A stretch of 64,000 nucleotides of DNA from Isoetes taiwanensis. Its lineage: Eukaryota; Streptophyta; Lycopodiopsida; Isoetales; Isoetaceae. Positions 35,301-46,105 of the stretch are shown one piece after another; position 1 is the stretch's first letter; every line of letters starts with the position of its first letter. The stretch is taken from assembly GCA_021234155.1 (NCBI GenBank), contig JAJEKV010000002.1:19707592-19771591 (forward strand), in the 5' to 3' direction. The notes under the pieces are model-generated. The model was given only the letters and a program-made list of their open reading frames with translations, searched no databases and was not told where the DNA came from. A program made the position numbers and the translations under genes.

Positions 35301-35637
35301 GAAAATCGAAATCTTGAAGCCTCCTAATCCTCCACCTCCTAAAGCTGCGAATCTTGAAGAATGGATCCCAAGGCTACGTGGAACCTAATAAGGAAAAGAA
35401 TGGATAATGGAGGCTTTTAGAGTGGGGCTCCTCCTCACGAAGATCTGGCGCCATCATAATCACTTCGGCTCCAACTATTAAGTCGTTTCCTCATCGCATC
35501 ATTATTCTAACACACACAGGCTTAGCTGAAAGAAAAAGAAAGCGCCGAATGATACTTATATATTAGGCAAGCCTGTTAAAGATAGGTTCTCATCAAGCTG
35601 TATGCTACTAAAGAAAAATGAAATTCTAAAGTCATAC
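29361..35637. other. No recognisable gene
   Basis: Only short open frames. A possible coding scrap reads EVRDAIVAQDFLGAKMSLTT before a GTAAGC near 30395, and a 109-codon frame sits at 31545-31874; neither matches a family I know. A local duplication of TGTGAAGGCTTTTATAAGAG lies at about 32411 and 32459. Low-complexity tetranucleotide GATA near 34858. Confidence 0.45.
32176..32194. repeat. GC-rich 8-bp perfect hairpin
   Basis: TGCCCGGC-GAT-GCCGGGCA: perfect inverted 8-mers around a 3-base loop, set in AT-rich DNA. It could be a terminal or subterminal hairpin of a small mobile element; no partner end found. Confidence 0.7.
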
Positions 35638-35697
35638 CTGAATCTCATTCATTGTCTCTTCATCTGCCTTGGAGGAAGAAAGCATGCAGTTGAACAG

Positions 35698-36318
35698 TCA
35701 AAGATTGACAGCAACGACTTGAAAATTCGCAAATGTGTACTGTTGAATGTGCTCATCACGTCCAGAATTTTGCTGGTGCCAATAAAACAATGGTGAGGAT
35801 ACAGGTGCCCACCTCTGTGGAGCAAAAGAGCTAGCACCAAGTATTCGAACAAAAGAAAAGATCGATCCTTGGCAAAAAAAAAATTACCTTGGTAAATAGA
35901 ATGTTCAAAGGAGGTGATGTATGCTTCTCTTTATCTGTGGCAACGCAAGAATCATGCAGACCATGTGATTGAACATTTGGTTTTTGCTCTGCAGAAAAGC
36001 ACGCAATACAACAGAAGAGATATTAAAATGTGCAGAATACACAAAGAGAAGGTACGAACATGCATACGGACCCAATCTCCCCGATCTTCATAGAACCGAG
36101 CAAAAAAGCATCTGAGGCAGAGATTCCTTGCTACTGCGAGTTGCAGATATCGGAATCCAGAGGAGCTTCATTATTACCTGTAATGGGCCAGGCCCATCGT
36201 CACCATGTGCCTCTTTCTTTCTGCTGGAGGTTGAACAGATAGGAAGGCGAGGAAGACCAGACGCATATAAGTCCGCGAGGGGAAGAGGAATTCCCAGCAT
36301 AAAAATCAAAGCCATCAC
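35698..36318 (-). CDS. Tentative three-exon gene, unknown product
   Basis: Minus-strand exons 36318-36178, 35986-35888 and 35814-35698 join in phase 0 through GT-AG introns (CAG|GTAATA ... GCAGAG|CA; AAG|GTAATT ... CCACAG|AGG). The predicted protein is about 117 residues: a hydrophobic start (MALIFMLGIPLPLADL) that could be a signal or anchor, a basic patch (CSTSSRKKEAHGDDG), then SSPLFYWHQQNSGRDEHIQQ and YTFANFQVVAVNL before TGA. If that TGA is a mutation the frame stays open to a further donor at 35638. No family recognised. Support is only open reading and splice consensus, so it may be a truncated paralogue or chance. Confidence 0.35.
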
Positions 36319-36350
36319 TTTTTAAGATGAGATAACAGAAACCAACAAAA

Positions 36351-36542
36351 CCTCACAAAAACCTATCTTCTGCTCTCAAGCTCAGACGCAGGGACATCAC
36401 CTGCTGTGAAAGATTCGAGGAGGATCTGTTGCTACAAAGCCATAAACCTCACAAAAGCATACCTTCTGCTCTCAAGCCCAGATGCAGGGGCATCACATGA
36501 TGCGAAGAAAAGAAAGAAGGATTCGAGGAGGATCTGCCAAAA
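36351..36542. repeat. 96-bp tandem duplication
   Basis: CCTCACAAAA starts at 36351 and 36447. Both copies carry TTCTGCTCTCAAGC, CAGGG-CATCAC and GATTCGAGGAGGATCTG; copy 2 has an added AAGAAAAGAAAG stretch. A short plus-strand frame (36406-36651) ends in a basic KAEEERRRRKQKEAK run, probably not a gene. Confidence 0.75.
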
Positions 36543-36709
36543 GCTCTACAAAACCATTCAAGCTTCAATCCGGAAGGCCGAGGAAGAAAGACGCAGAAGG
36601 AAGCAGAAGGAAGCGAAAAATCGAGATGTAGAAGCCATAGAAGTTTTTTGAAAAAATAAAAAGTAGCCAGACCGCCAATGCGACCAAATATTGCCCATCC
36701 GGGAGAGGG

Positions 36710-36727
36710 AACGCCGCATGCGGCGTT
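36710..36727. repeat. 18-bp perfect palindrome
   Basis: AACGCCGCATGCGGCGTT is its own reverse complement, followed by another half (ACATGCGGCGTT). Strikingly GC-rich against its surroundings. Confidence 0.85.
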
Positions 36728-39470
36728 ACATGCGGCGTTCCAGGCACGATTACCAACACCTTCCCATTTTAAAAAAGAAGAATTTTTCATGTAATGTAGT
36801 AGATCTCTTTAGTATCACATTAAAAATTCATCCTCGCACATCATGTACTTCAACATTAACAAACGAGCATTTAATTCCAAATTTAAATACCAAAGTAAAC
36901 AACATCAATATATTAACCACGGGCAAATAGCAAGATATTAAAAGTCCCATGTTTTCCTTCCATCTTCAACATTGCATGTATATTAATCCCGTTCTTATGT
37001 ATGTAGTTCACAAGGAAGCACCAATAAAATCAACCTGTATAGCTTATTTTTCTTAAGATAAGCGGTCGATAGCCACATGAAGGCCTATAATCATTGAGTG
37101 CATATAGTCTAGATACATTACGGCTCTAATTTAGCCAAATTCTTTTCTAGTATGTTCTATTATTTCGTTTGGTATTTGGGGAGGGTATCTCTGGCATGGT
37201 TGGGCCTAGATTTGGCGGCTGTATTGTATTGCAAATCGTATTTTGAAGGTATTTTTGCAGCGGTTTGAGCTGCTTACTGCCGTATATGCGAATTTGGATT
37301 TGTGGTTCCATGGTGTCAATTTAGAAAGAAATTGTCGCTTCTGGTTTTGGAGATCGGGTGGAGAGGTCAGGGAGGCGCAGAGCAAGAAGGGGCGGGATGA
37401 GACAATTTTGGAGGGGAGGCGCAGAGCAAGGTCATTTGGAGAGGTGCGGGCTTGAGGCGCAGAGCAAGAACTGGCCGTTCGAGAATCCGCTTTTGAATCC
37501 GCTTTTGAATCCGGTTTTGTTCCGGATGCCTTGACGTTCCTTTAAATCCCGTGAATAGAAACGGTTGAATCTTTAAATCCGGGAATAGAGTGGTTGAAGC
37601 TTGAATAGAGCGGCCAAGGCATATAGTTTCTGATAGCGGCAGATTTGAAGGGTTTGGCAGGGAAGGATTTGTGACAGTACAGGTACAGTACAGGCAGGGA
37701 AGGATTTGTGGTGAGGCCGGTACAGGTTCTTGGCGGAGCTTTGCATTTGGTCAGTGTTTGTGTTTGCTCGTGCGTTCCCATCCGAGTCGATCGCACGAAG
37801 CACGCCTTCACCTTCTTCTTTTTTATCTGGCGACCATGTGGGGGTTTTCGACCATTGGAAGTGGCGGGCGTTTTAGTGCCGAGAAATTCAATGGCCGTTG
37901 ATTTGGTATAGAGCACAGAATATTCCAACGACCAACGGCCAGAAATCAGGGATAGGAAAAAAACCCGATAAAGAATGAAAAATAACGAATAACGAATAAC
38001 GAAGAATTTAGCCAAATTCTTTTCTACAATACTTGTGGGACTTCATTTAATGTTAGCGATTACTTACTTGAAGAATAGATTCTATACTTCCTCATTAATT
38101 GGCTAAGGTTTAGTGAAGCTAATGTTTATTCATGATGAAGCCTAGAGAAACAACAACAATTTTATCAATCCTAGTAGGAGAAAAAAAAAAGAGAAAAAAA
38201 ATTGTGTTTTCATAGAATGGATTATCTTCTGCAATTGTTGAAAGAGGCAAGTATTACCTAAGATTGTGGATGGTTTTGGCATGTATGAGTATGCCAAAAC
38301 CATCACTGATGTCAGCATTTGTATGGTGTGGTTTTTTTTTTTTTCCCTGACCCTTTTTTTTTCTTTTCTGGAAGGAATGGGCGCATGCCAGTGATGCTCA
38401 TGGGCATGCTGGATTTGTAGGGTGAAGCAGGGTTCTGCCGATTTGTAGGGCAGAGCATTGCGGAGCAGCGCCTATGGCCTTTTGCTAGATTGTTATGCTG
38501 AAACAGGGTGGTTTATTGGCGAAGCAGGCGGATATGGCCTTCTTCTGGCTTTATATGCCGAAGCAGAGTTTTGGCGGATTTGAATGTGGAAGCAAATTTG
38601 TATTTTGCAGGGTCCTTCATATCCCGCTCTGTTCTGCTTTTGATTCGGTTATGGAAGCAACAGCAACAGTTTCGAGAGGGTTAAATTTCCCTGGTTCGGG
38701 CAGCATTTTATGGGTTTCACAGAATCCTACATTTTTGAGGTATGGTTCTTCAAATCGAAGCATGATGCTTCAAATCTGCCATTGTGATACCGATTTAACT
38801 CAGTGAAGTTCAAATCCCCATTCTTGCATGAATTTTCTTCTTTTGTACTGTCTTCTTTTTTGAGTGTATGGAGGACACTGAGTGAAAGTCATCTGCAACC
38901 CAGTTTATTCAAGCCTCTTCTATCATTGCTGTAATTGTACTGATGGTGCACAATCTCCTTATTGTTGTCTATGTATTCTATGTGTGTATTGTTCAATGTA
39001 ATGTATGTATTCTCATTGACTACATTGTGGGGTTATGTGTTTAGGCATATCTTGTGGAATATTCCATGGATCAAGGGCTAGGATATGAACAATATCATTA
39101 AGGTAGGAACTGATACGTGCAACTAACTTTCAACCTTCTCCCCAACCCACCTTACCCTTTGTCCCAAGCCTACTTAATGCTAGTTTAAATTTATTTTCTT
39201 ATTCCAGTTAACAAGTTGAAGCATCAAAGGAGATTACCACATCTAGAAAAAACAATGTATCCCCCCCTTTTTTTTTTCAGGATTTGAACATGTTCACGTA
39301 TATTTGTGTCTTAATCTTAAATTATGTTTTTGTTTCTTCTTTGTAACAAGAAAGTTATAATAATGAGTAAAATTCTACCATTTATACTACATTATGTTTA
39401 TTGTCATTTATTTTACCTATATGAATTAAAATGTAATAACAATATATTCAATTATTATTATTCTTTTAAG
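36728..39470. other. No recognisable gene
   Basis: Holds a diverged relative (37163-37320) of the 159-bp repeat found at 60560-60878, three spaced copies of GGCGCAGAGCAAG (37375-37470), and doubled CTTTTGAATCCG. The minus-strand 157-codon frame 37542-38015 has no recognisable domain and biased low-complexity composition. Not called as a gene. Confidence 0.45.
37163..37320 (+). repeat. Diverged copy of the 60.6-kb repeat
   Basis: TTTCGTTTGGTATTTGGGGA-GGGTAT, then GGTTGGGCCTAGATTT, GTATTGTATTG, and GGTGTCAAT appear in the same order and spacing as in the tandem units at 60560-60878. Confidence 0.6.
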
Positions 39471-39708
39471 CAAGTCAAACTTTATTCAATATCCTAAGAA
39501 AGTGCATGTATAATTGCAGAGGCAGGAATAAAATCCTAGCAGACAAAGATAACCCACTGAGTGCAGCAACCCATCTACGCAAGAGATGACATACCCAAAA
39601 ATTCCTCAAAATTCAAGCGTTTCTTCGCAGGAGCAAGCTGCGAACATAGGTATGCCTTCAACAATCTATCTTGTGCCACATGACGAACTTGGTCAGCAGT
39701 AATTGTTA
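39471..39708 (-). mobile_element. LINE 3'-end fragment
   Basis: On the minus strand this is the final ORF2 codons and 3' UTR of the same LINE family as 6405-7419: GAGCAAGCTGCGAACATAGG, AACCCACTGAGTGCAGCAAC, CAAACTTTATTCAATAT all align in order with 6421-6660. No long poly(A), only (AAT)n-like sequence below 39470. Confidence 0.75.
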
Positions 39709-40693
39709 AACCCCACTACCACATACTGGGACACTTCTATTTAGTTATGAGTGACCGCAGGTTGGAAGGCACTTTATAGGATGTAGAATAACAGCTATAA
39801 AGCAGAGTTTTATGACTGGCCCCATCTATCATACTTGTTCAGGGTTCTGGTGGAACCGTCTTTGTGGCATAGGCGCTCGAGGTGAAATCCACATTTCCAT
39901 ATCGGATCCTTCTACAGGGGACAGGTTTCTTGCCTCTTCAGTGGGCCGCACTTGACCGCTACATTATTCACTTCCAGAAGGTAGCCATTATGGGCAATGA
40001 ATGTCTCCTCAACGCGGCTTATATTGTGGCCATGGGTGCGCAGTATTTCAAGGCGTGCTGGAAGGAGAGGCGAACACAATGGTTCTCCATATGGAACGTA
40101 CAAGAGCATAGGTGGATCCAAGTTGAAACTAAAGAGGACCATCATCAGCCAGCTGTGGCAATACCTAGATGCTTGCTTCCTCAGTAAGCTTTGGAATACT
40201 GGTGTCCTTGAATATGTAAAGACAACGCATTATAAGCTTCAGATCAATCCCACGCTTACAAGAGATCCACAACGCTACTTCGTGTACATTTGCCACTAAA
40301 AGAATGCAAATTGGTATCTTCCATTTGCACAGGTGCACGTCGCTTGCAAATTGAGATGGGCAGATGGGCTCAAGAGAAACGTGAGGATATAGACTGTGTC
40401 TGTGTTACCAACAGGGTGCTATTGAAGATAAATGCCACACTCTGCAGCATTGTCCAGCATTCAATCCCATTCATACTAGCTATCCTGAGTTGATCCTGCC
40501 TAACCAGTAGTTGTATGCACTGTTGGATACAACGTCAGTGGGTTTACTAGGATCTTATCTCCATGACATCATGGATGCATGCACTCGGTTATGTCCCCGG
40601 AGGATACACTGACATACATCATAATGTAGCATTGTAATATATCATTGTACAGTCTCTCACAGCATATCTATTATGGCTAAAGTTTTTCCCTCG
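39709..40693 (+). other. Unassigned stretch upstream of a retroelement 3' end
   Basis: Open frames of about 100 codons overlap on both strands (39882-40187 plus, 39912-40145 minus) with no recognisable motif. Because a retroelement-like 3' module follows at 40694, this could be the body of a degraded non-LTR element on the plus strand; that is inference. Confidence 0.3.
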
Positions 40694-40813
40694 AAAACCC
40701 TCCAAGGCGGGGTTTTTTAATCCTAGCAGTAATACACTTGTTGTATTTCTTGTTTGGGTCCCATAGGCCAATTGGAGGGCGATAGAAATTATTTCAATTC
40801 AATTCAATTCTCA
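40694..40813 (+). mobile_element. Retroelement 3'-terminal module with AATTC tail
   Basis: CCAAGGCGGGGTTTTTTAAT, then CCTAGCAGTAAT, GGGTCCCATAGGCCAATTGG, GCGATAGAAAT and a tail TTCAATTCAATTCAATTC. Same module as 7537-7645 (minus). The tail resembles the microsatellite tails of some LINEs and SINEs. Confidence 0.5.
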
Positions 40814-41469
40814 AGAGATTTATGATGCCATAAAGTAGCAAGAAATTGATTTGCTTGTAAAATTCTTTAAAACAGAGGAATAACATGCCATGTTATCTAC
40901 CCTAGTGAAAAAAGTAGAATTCAAAGTAGCATTGCACGTCTAGTATTCTCTTTCTGCAACCAACTCCTGCGGGTTCATATTCACCTGCAGAATGTGAATT
41001 ACCTAGGACCTGCTCCACTCAGTTCAGGTTCCTGATGCCAGACCAATTACTGATGCAGCGTTTCCTCCTTGCCAATCAGTCCCATGAGTGAGTAGTTTAT
41101 GATAAATTAGGTGCCTCTGTCATGAATGTGCTGCAAATATGTAGCAATACTTACAATGCACAATACTTCAATTGTACAAAATATCAAAAGCAATTACTGT
41201 TAAATTTTTTGAATTGTGCAACGTATCAGAATTCGCATCAATTTCTGCAATTTGAGGAGCAAATTAATCCAATACTTTATGGAACAAATTAATCCAATGC
41301 AATTGAAGGTGGAGTTTTACTGCTGTCTAACTTTGTAGTGAAAACAAGACAACATAAAAATTAACTTTGCGGTCTAACTTTTACGATAATTTTGTATAAG
41401 ACAACATAGTGAACAATCAAATTATTAAAATAGACTGATCTTTTTCCAAAAGTACTTCAAACTTCTAGT

Positions 41470-42858
41470 TATGTCTCTGATGTAGCCTTGAATTTGCTTG
41501 GTGACCTCAATAATCTGGTTGAATCATTCTTCATTTGCTTGTCTCTCTTATTGTTTCCTGCAAATTTTCAAACAATTCAGCTTAACCTTTCTGCATTTTT
41601 TCCATGAGACCCTCTGTTCCTTTTGGAAGCCTTGTCTTTTCTTTCCAATTGTTGTATTCCGAGCCACTTTGCTTGATTGGTTGTCTAATGTCTTTGGTAC
41701 ATCATCTCCTATATGCTCATCTACGACATCATCTACTTGTAAGAGTGGAACGTAAGAACAATAGTATCTTCATACTAAACATGATAAAAATGAAGAGAAA
41801 GTCTACATACCTTGAAGTCCTACCACTGTGTTACCTGTGGAGAAATCGGCAATAAAGTCAATTGGCTCGACAGCTCTGTTGCTCGACAACCATGAGTCCA
41901 TCTCCTTGAACACTCTTCTAAAAAATTGTGCATGAAGTTTCCTCTCTTTTCTTTCAAATGCATCAGCATATCAATAGTCTACATTGCCATTGTTAGCCAC
42001 AATTTTGAAAATTACATTGAAATGAAAAGAAGAACTAGTTTGCTAAGAAAGAAATGCTTATAAGTCCCTAATTTTCATATAATCAACAAAGAGCTGGTCC
42101 CACTTGCTTATACAAGCAGCAAACAAACGACTATATCCAAGCTCATTTAGATAAAATATAATAGCATGCCAATGTTCTTTTTTAGTTTGGCTTCTCTTTT
42201 GTAGACCTCCGTTCATGATTTCATCCCACTGCCTTCTCATTGCTGCCACTAATGCAAGCACTTGACATTCTAACCAATCTTCTTTCTTATCTCTCCCTTT
42301 CTTTTTTTGATTTTCTGTAGGTTCTTGTTGAGACTGCACATCTTCATCATTTTGTGTAGAATTATTTTCAAAAAGGATTTGTACTAGAATCTAGAACATG
42401 TGATTCAAGTGGAACCTTGAAAGATGTTGCGGTAGAAAATTGAGAGGAAGTTTGAGACGTATGAGGATCTTGATAGTAATGTTGAACGAAATCTTCATAT
42501 TCAAATTCTCTAGTTTCTATTTCACCACAAGGCAAAGAGATAGAGCAATCGGGCAACCATGGAGACTTAGGAGGTGGAGGGGGGTGCAAATGATTCTTGT
42601 TTTAGGATGGAGTATAGGACGGGCCGAATCTCTTGAAGACGAAGAATGAGCTTGAAATACAATTGGAGAATGGATTGCAAAAGGAATACTACCTGGTTGC
42701 ATTTGTGGATGAATCAGCAAGAAATATCGACGATCCTTTGGTCTGTAATGTTGCTGCATTTTGATGGAGTGCCTATGCAATTGGTTCTCCCTCCAGTATC
42801 GAAAAGCTTCCCGAGCTTTGATAACATTCATATTTTGGACAGAAGATGAAGATGCCAA
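41470..42858 (-). pseudogene. Myb/SANT (trihelix-like) DNA-binding protein, frameshifted
   Basis: Minus strand from ATG 42858. Three open segments (42858-42517, 42589-42368, 42339-42058) form one protein if two homopolymer indels are allowed: one in a C-run (plus-strand G-run near 42580) and one in an A5 run on the plus strand at 42370-42374. The third segment holds the domain: DWLECQVLALVAAMRRQWDE, then GYSRLFAACISKWDQLF and VDYMKIRDL. This matches Myb/SANT-like domains of plant trihelix proteins and of PIF/Harbinger ORF1 proteins. Upstream are YWRENQLHRHSIKMQQHY and a proline run. Possible 3' exons (MDSWLSSNRAVEPIDF) lie at 41810-41930. No Harbinger transposase was found beside it. Confidence 0.6.
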
Positions 42859-43090
42859 GTGGTTAGAAATTCTCTACGTGTCAGGAATTTAGAAGAATCC
42901 TATCGATGGAAACTCTTCCCACTGAGGCAGGAGGCGGGGGAACGGGGAATTCTTCTTGGAGGGTTTTTTCTTTATTGGTTAAGAGGGTTTTTTTGTTTGC
43001 TGGTAGACAAAATTGCAGGCAATTTAGTGGAGTTAACAGAAGAAAATTAAAATGACAGTTGATGTAAATGGAGAAAAACTTGGCACGCAT

Positions 43091-44212
43091 TTATTTAATG
43101 AACCCTATGGAAAAAATGTAGCACACTAACATGTTTCAAAGGATTGATCATAGGACATCATCTGTAACTACAGGTTGGATGATGCCAATAGACAATCTTG
43201 GACCTCGGTTTAATACCCTTGCAAGGACATACATTATATGCTTGCATGAAGTATATTGCGTCTTCATTGTTCTAGCCTAAAAATCTGCACAAGTGCATGT
43301 TGGATATTTGAAAATGTTTACCTTGCGGATTATGTTTGGTCTTCTAATACAAATATTCAACATGTGAATGAGGTGTGATGACTAACATTGAAAGCAATTT
43401 ACATTCTAACTGTAGAACTTGTTCAAGCCTGATTTCTGTGTCATTCCCCAATTTTGTCCTTCTATTCATGCATTTTCTGAACCACTCCATAACTGCCATG
43501 GGTTTACTTGCTATGATGCAATCATTGTGTGCATTAGAAACTGTGGCAGTACATAAATTGATCCCTCGAAGCATAACTTCTTCTCTCTTAACATTCCTAA
43601 CTCTTGACTGCTTAGATTGACCCCATTATAGACTGGCCAAACATCAAGTCTAGCTGGATACTATATGTGTTGGGCAGAACCAAAATCTTTGTATGATCTC
43701 CCTTCCATTTGCTTTCCTTGCCCCTATAAAACATGGTTTTGCAGTGGATTTGGTTATAATCTTATTGATATAGGAATTACATTTCTTACCGTTCGGCTCC
43801 AATCCTTGATATATTCATTCTAATGCTAGCTTGAGTATGAGCTCGCTTATTGGGACGATGACTTCCGAATCCCATGTCTCTATTGTACTCAGAATTGCTT
43901 AAGAATTGTTTGTTTGCTTCCTGCAAAACCTAGATCTATAGGGTGGATACCTGTATGCAATACAACTAAATCAAACTAAAGAACTTACATTGCTAGTAGA
44001 AGGAGTGCCTAATCTTCAATTCAATGAAGGTCATTCTAGGACCCGTGCCAACAAAGTTATGTTCTCTATGTGCTTTGCACTTTGTAATATAGCATCTGAA
44101 AATCATGTAGACAAGAATCATACAAGCTTATAACCTCTTGATGCTAACCAGACAATTACACATAGCCCCACTAATTTAAATTGGAAATCACAAAGCCATT
44201 TTCTACTCATAT
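43091..44212. other. No recognisable gene
   Basis: Short frames only on both strands; no repeats or termini recognised. Confidence 0.45.
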
Positions 44213-44223
44213 AACATCCTCCA

Positions 44224-44963
44224 GGGAGGGGTGGTCTTTCAGATTTGGAAGGTTCATTCAGGGGTCGATGAGTCATGTTTTGTTCGTTCTTGTTACCGAA
44301 CATTGGTTATCCATGATACTTTACCTCCTTCTGACAAGTGGGCACTGAAGCTTCAGGGTTCTTGTTGGCGCTCCGTCTGGACATGGACTTGGAACTCTCT
44401 CCCCCCACCGAAGGTTAGGGTTCTCTTGTGGCAGATAGTGCACCGCTGCATTAGGGTGAATGTTCTGGTGCATAGATTTAAGCCAGCTGTGAGTTTTCTT
44501 TGCCCCTGCTGTGGCTCTCATCGGGAGTCCATTGAACATTGCCCACATTTGCAAGCTGCATGGGATTGGGTCAGAGCATTGTTCCGGATCAGGCTATGTA
44601 GCCAGAAGATACTTCTTCATGTGTTTCCAGCTTCATGGTCCTCTCCTAAGAAGCAGGCTTTCCATCTGTGTAAGGCATGGTTGGTTTGGTTGATTTGGTC
44701 AGACATAAGCTATTCCAGAGTTTTCTTGTGTTTACTGGCCTAGAGGAGACAAAGTTTTGCATCTGGCGAGATATTTTGCACATTGTAAATGCGAATGGGG
44801 AGTTTGTACAGTGATTACTAGAGGCGATTGGAAGTTTACGCTCTAGTTTTTTAGTATGGAGTGCTGAGGTGTCTTTGTCCCTTCGGGGCATTCTTTTTCC
44901 TCATTACTCCTCTCGTATCATTGCCATTCTTTTAATAAAAGTGTCTCAGTTCTTCAAAAAAAA
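44224..44963 (+). mobile_element. 5'-truncated LINE
   Basis: Ends in poly(A) (44956-44965) after AATAAAAGTG. An 11-bp imperfect direct repeat flanks it: AACATCCTCCA (44213-44223) and AACATTCTCCA (44964-44974), one mismatch. About 740 bp of 3' LINE sequence. Confidence 0.8.
44231..44743 (+). pseudogene. LINE zf-RVT domain fragment
   Basis: 170-codon frame: SVWTWTWNSLPPPKVRVLLW, QIVHRCIRVNVLVHRF, then CPCCGSHRESIEHCPHL and KKQAFHLCKAWLVWLIW. It is the zinc-binding C-terminal domain of a plant L1 ORF2, like 6565 and 24607. The third metal-binding cysteine after EHC (CxLC in sisters) reads CPHLQA here, so one ligand is lost. Confidence 0.85.
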
Positions 44964-45639
44964 AACATTCTCCATTTTCAAGAAAAGAAAACATTTTCAA
45001 ATGCTTTCCTGATGAAGTGATGATAACAACAGTTTCTGTGAAGGCTAGAGTATCACGTTCATTTAGGTCCATCTCAAAGATCATAGAAAACTTGAATCTA
45101 TCAAGTCAGTTGAAAAAAAAAATAAAGCATACCATACTTGAACGTTGTTAACGGAATTTTATCATAAATGCAGAATATTGATTGTAGCTATGAATGACTC
45201 CATATCATAATCGTAAAGAGTATGCTCCTTTAGTGTGGCATTAGCTAACCAAACACATTAGTGCAATATATGTGGGAAAATATGTGGGGGTCGAAAATAT
45301 GATATGTGAACCTTAGTCACATATGGGAACACCATGCACCAAAACAACAAGACAACGTCCCTACTTTATGAGTTTTTCTACTTTTATGCACATCGCTTTA
45401 GACGAAAAGTTCAAAATATGCAGAATATAGTATAAAATATGAGATATGTAAACTATGGGATTTGTTTGATAGATACGGCATGATTAAGGACATGTGATAA
45501 AGATAAAGACAAGAAACTAAAGATAGACGTTTGATATAGGCCTAGCCTAAAGACGTTTGAGAAAGATAAAAACAAGAAACGAAAGGTTTCGAAACAAAAA
45601 CAAATCAAACATCGCGAAACTCTGCTCGGAAACATGCCA

Positions 45640-46105
45640 GGCGGCGCCGCCCTCCATCTTGTTTTCGTACGCTTTCTTGATCCAAAACACCCAAGGCGGC
45701 GCCGCCCCCCTGCTTAACTAGTCAAGTATCACCATAGCTCGATTTTTTTTTTGTTGTGTTTAAGCTCTGTTTTGCTCTGTTGTGTGTTTTGGAACCCAGG
45801 CGGCGCCGCCCTCCATCCTATGTGGCCTTCACATTTCTATGCTTTTTTCTTTTTTTTTTGCAGCTTTACATTTAACACATTACACATTTTTTCTGTGCCA
45901 AGGCTTTACACATTTTGACAGGCTCACACAGCTCTGCATTCTTACTCTCTATTTCAGTCTCTATTAAACTGGAGTGCTCTATTCAAAGCAGAGTGCCGGA
46001 TTAAAATTTATACTTAAGCCCCCTGTCCTTGGATTAGGATAATTATTGAGGACTGTCAAACTGTTATTGGAACTGCTTTGCTTTGTAAACCCAAGTGGCG
46101 CCGCC
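45640..46105. repeat. Four dispersed GGCGGCGCCGCC palindromes
   Basis: The 12-bp palindrome GGCGGCGCCGCC occurs exactly at 45640-45651, 45695-45706 and 45799-45810, and as GTGGCGCCGCC at 46095-46105. Each is preceded by CCA or CAA and followed by C-rich sequence; copies 1 and 3 share CCTCCATC downstream. The surroundings are AT-rich. Function unknown. Confidence 0.85.

Noticed and set aside
37542-38015. 157-codon minus-strand open frame
   Set aside because: No domain; composition biased and overlapping frames on the other strand are equally open.
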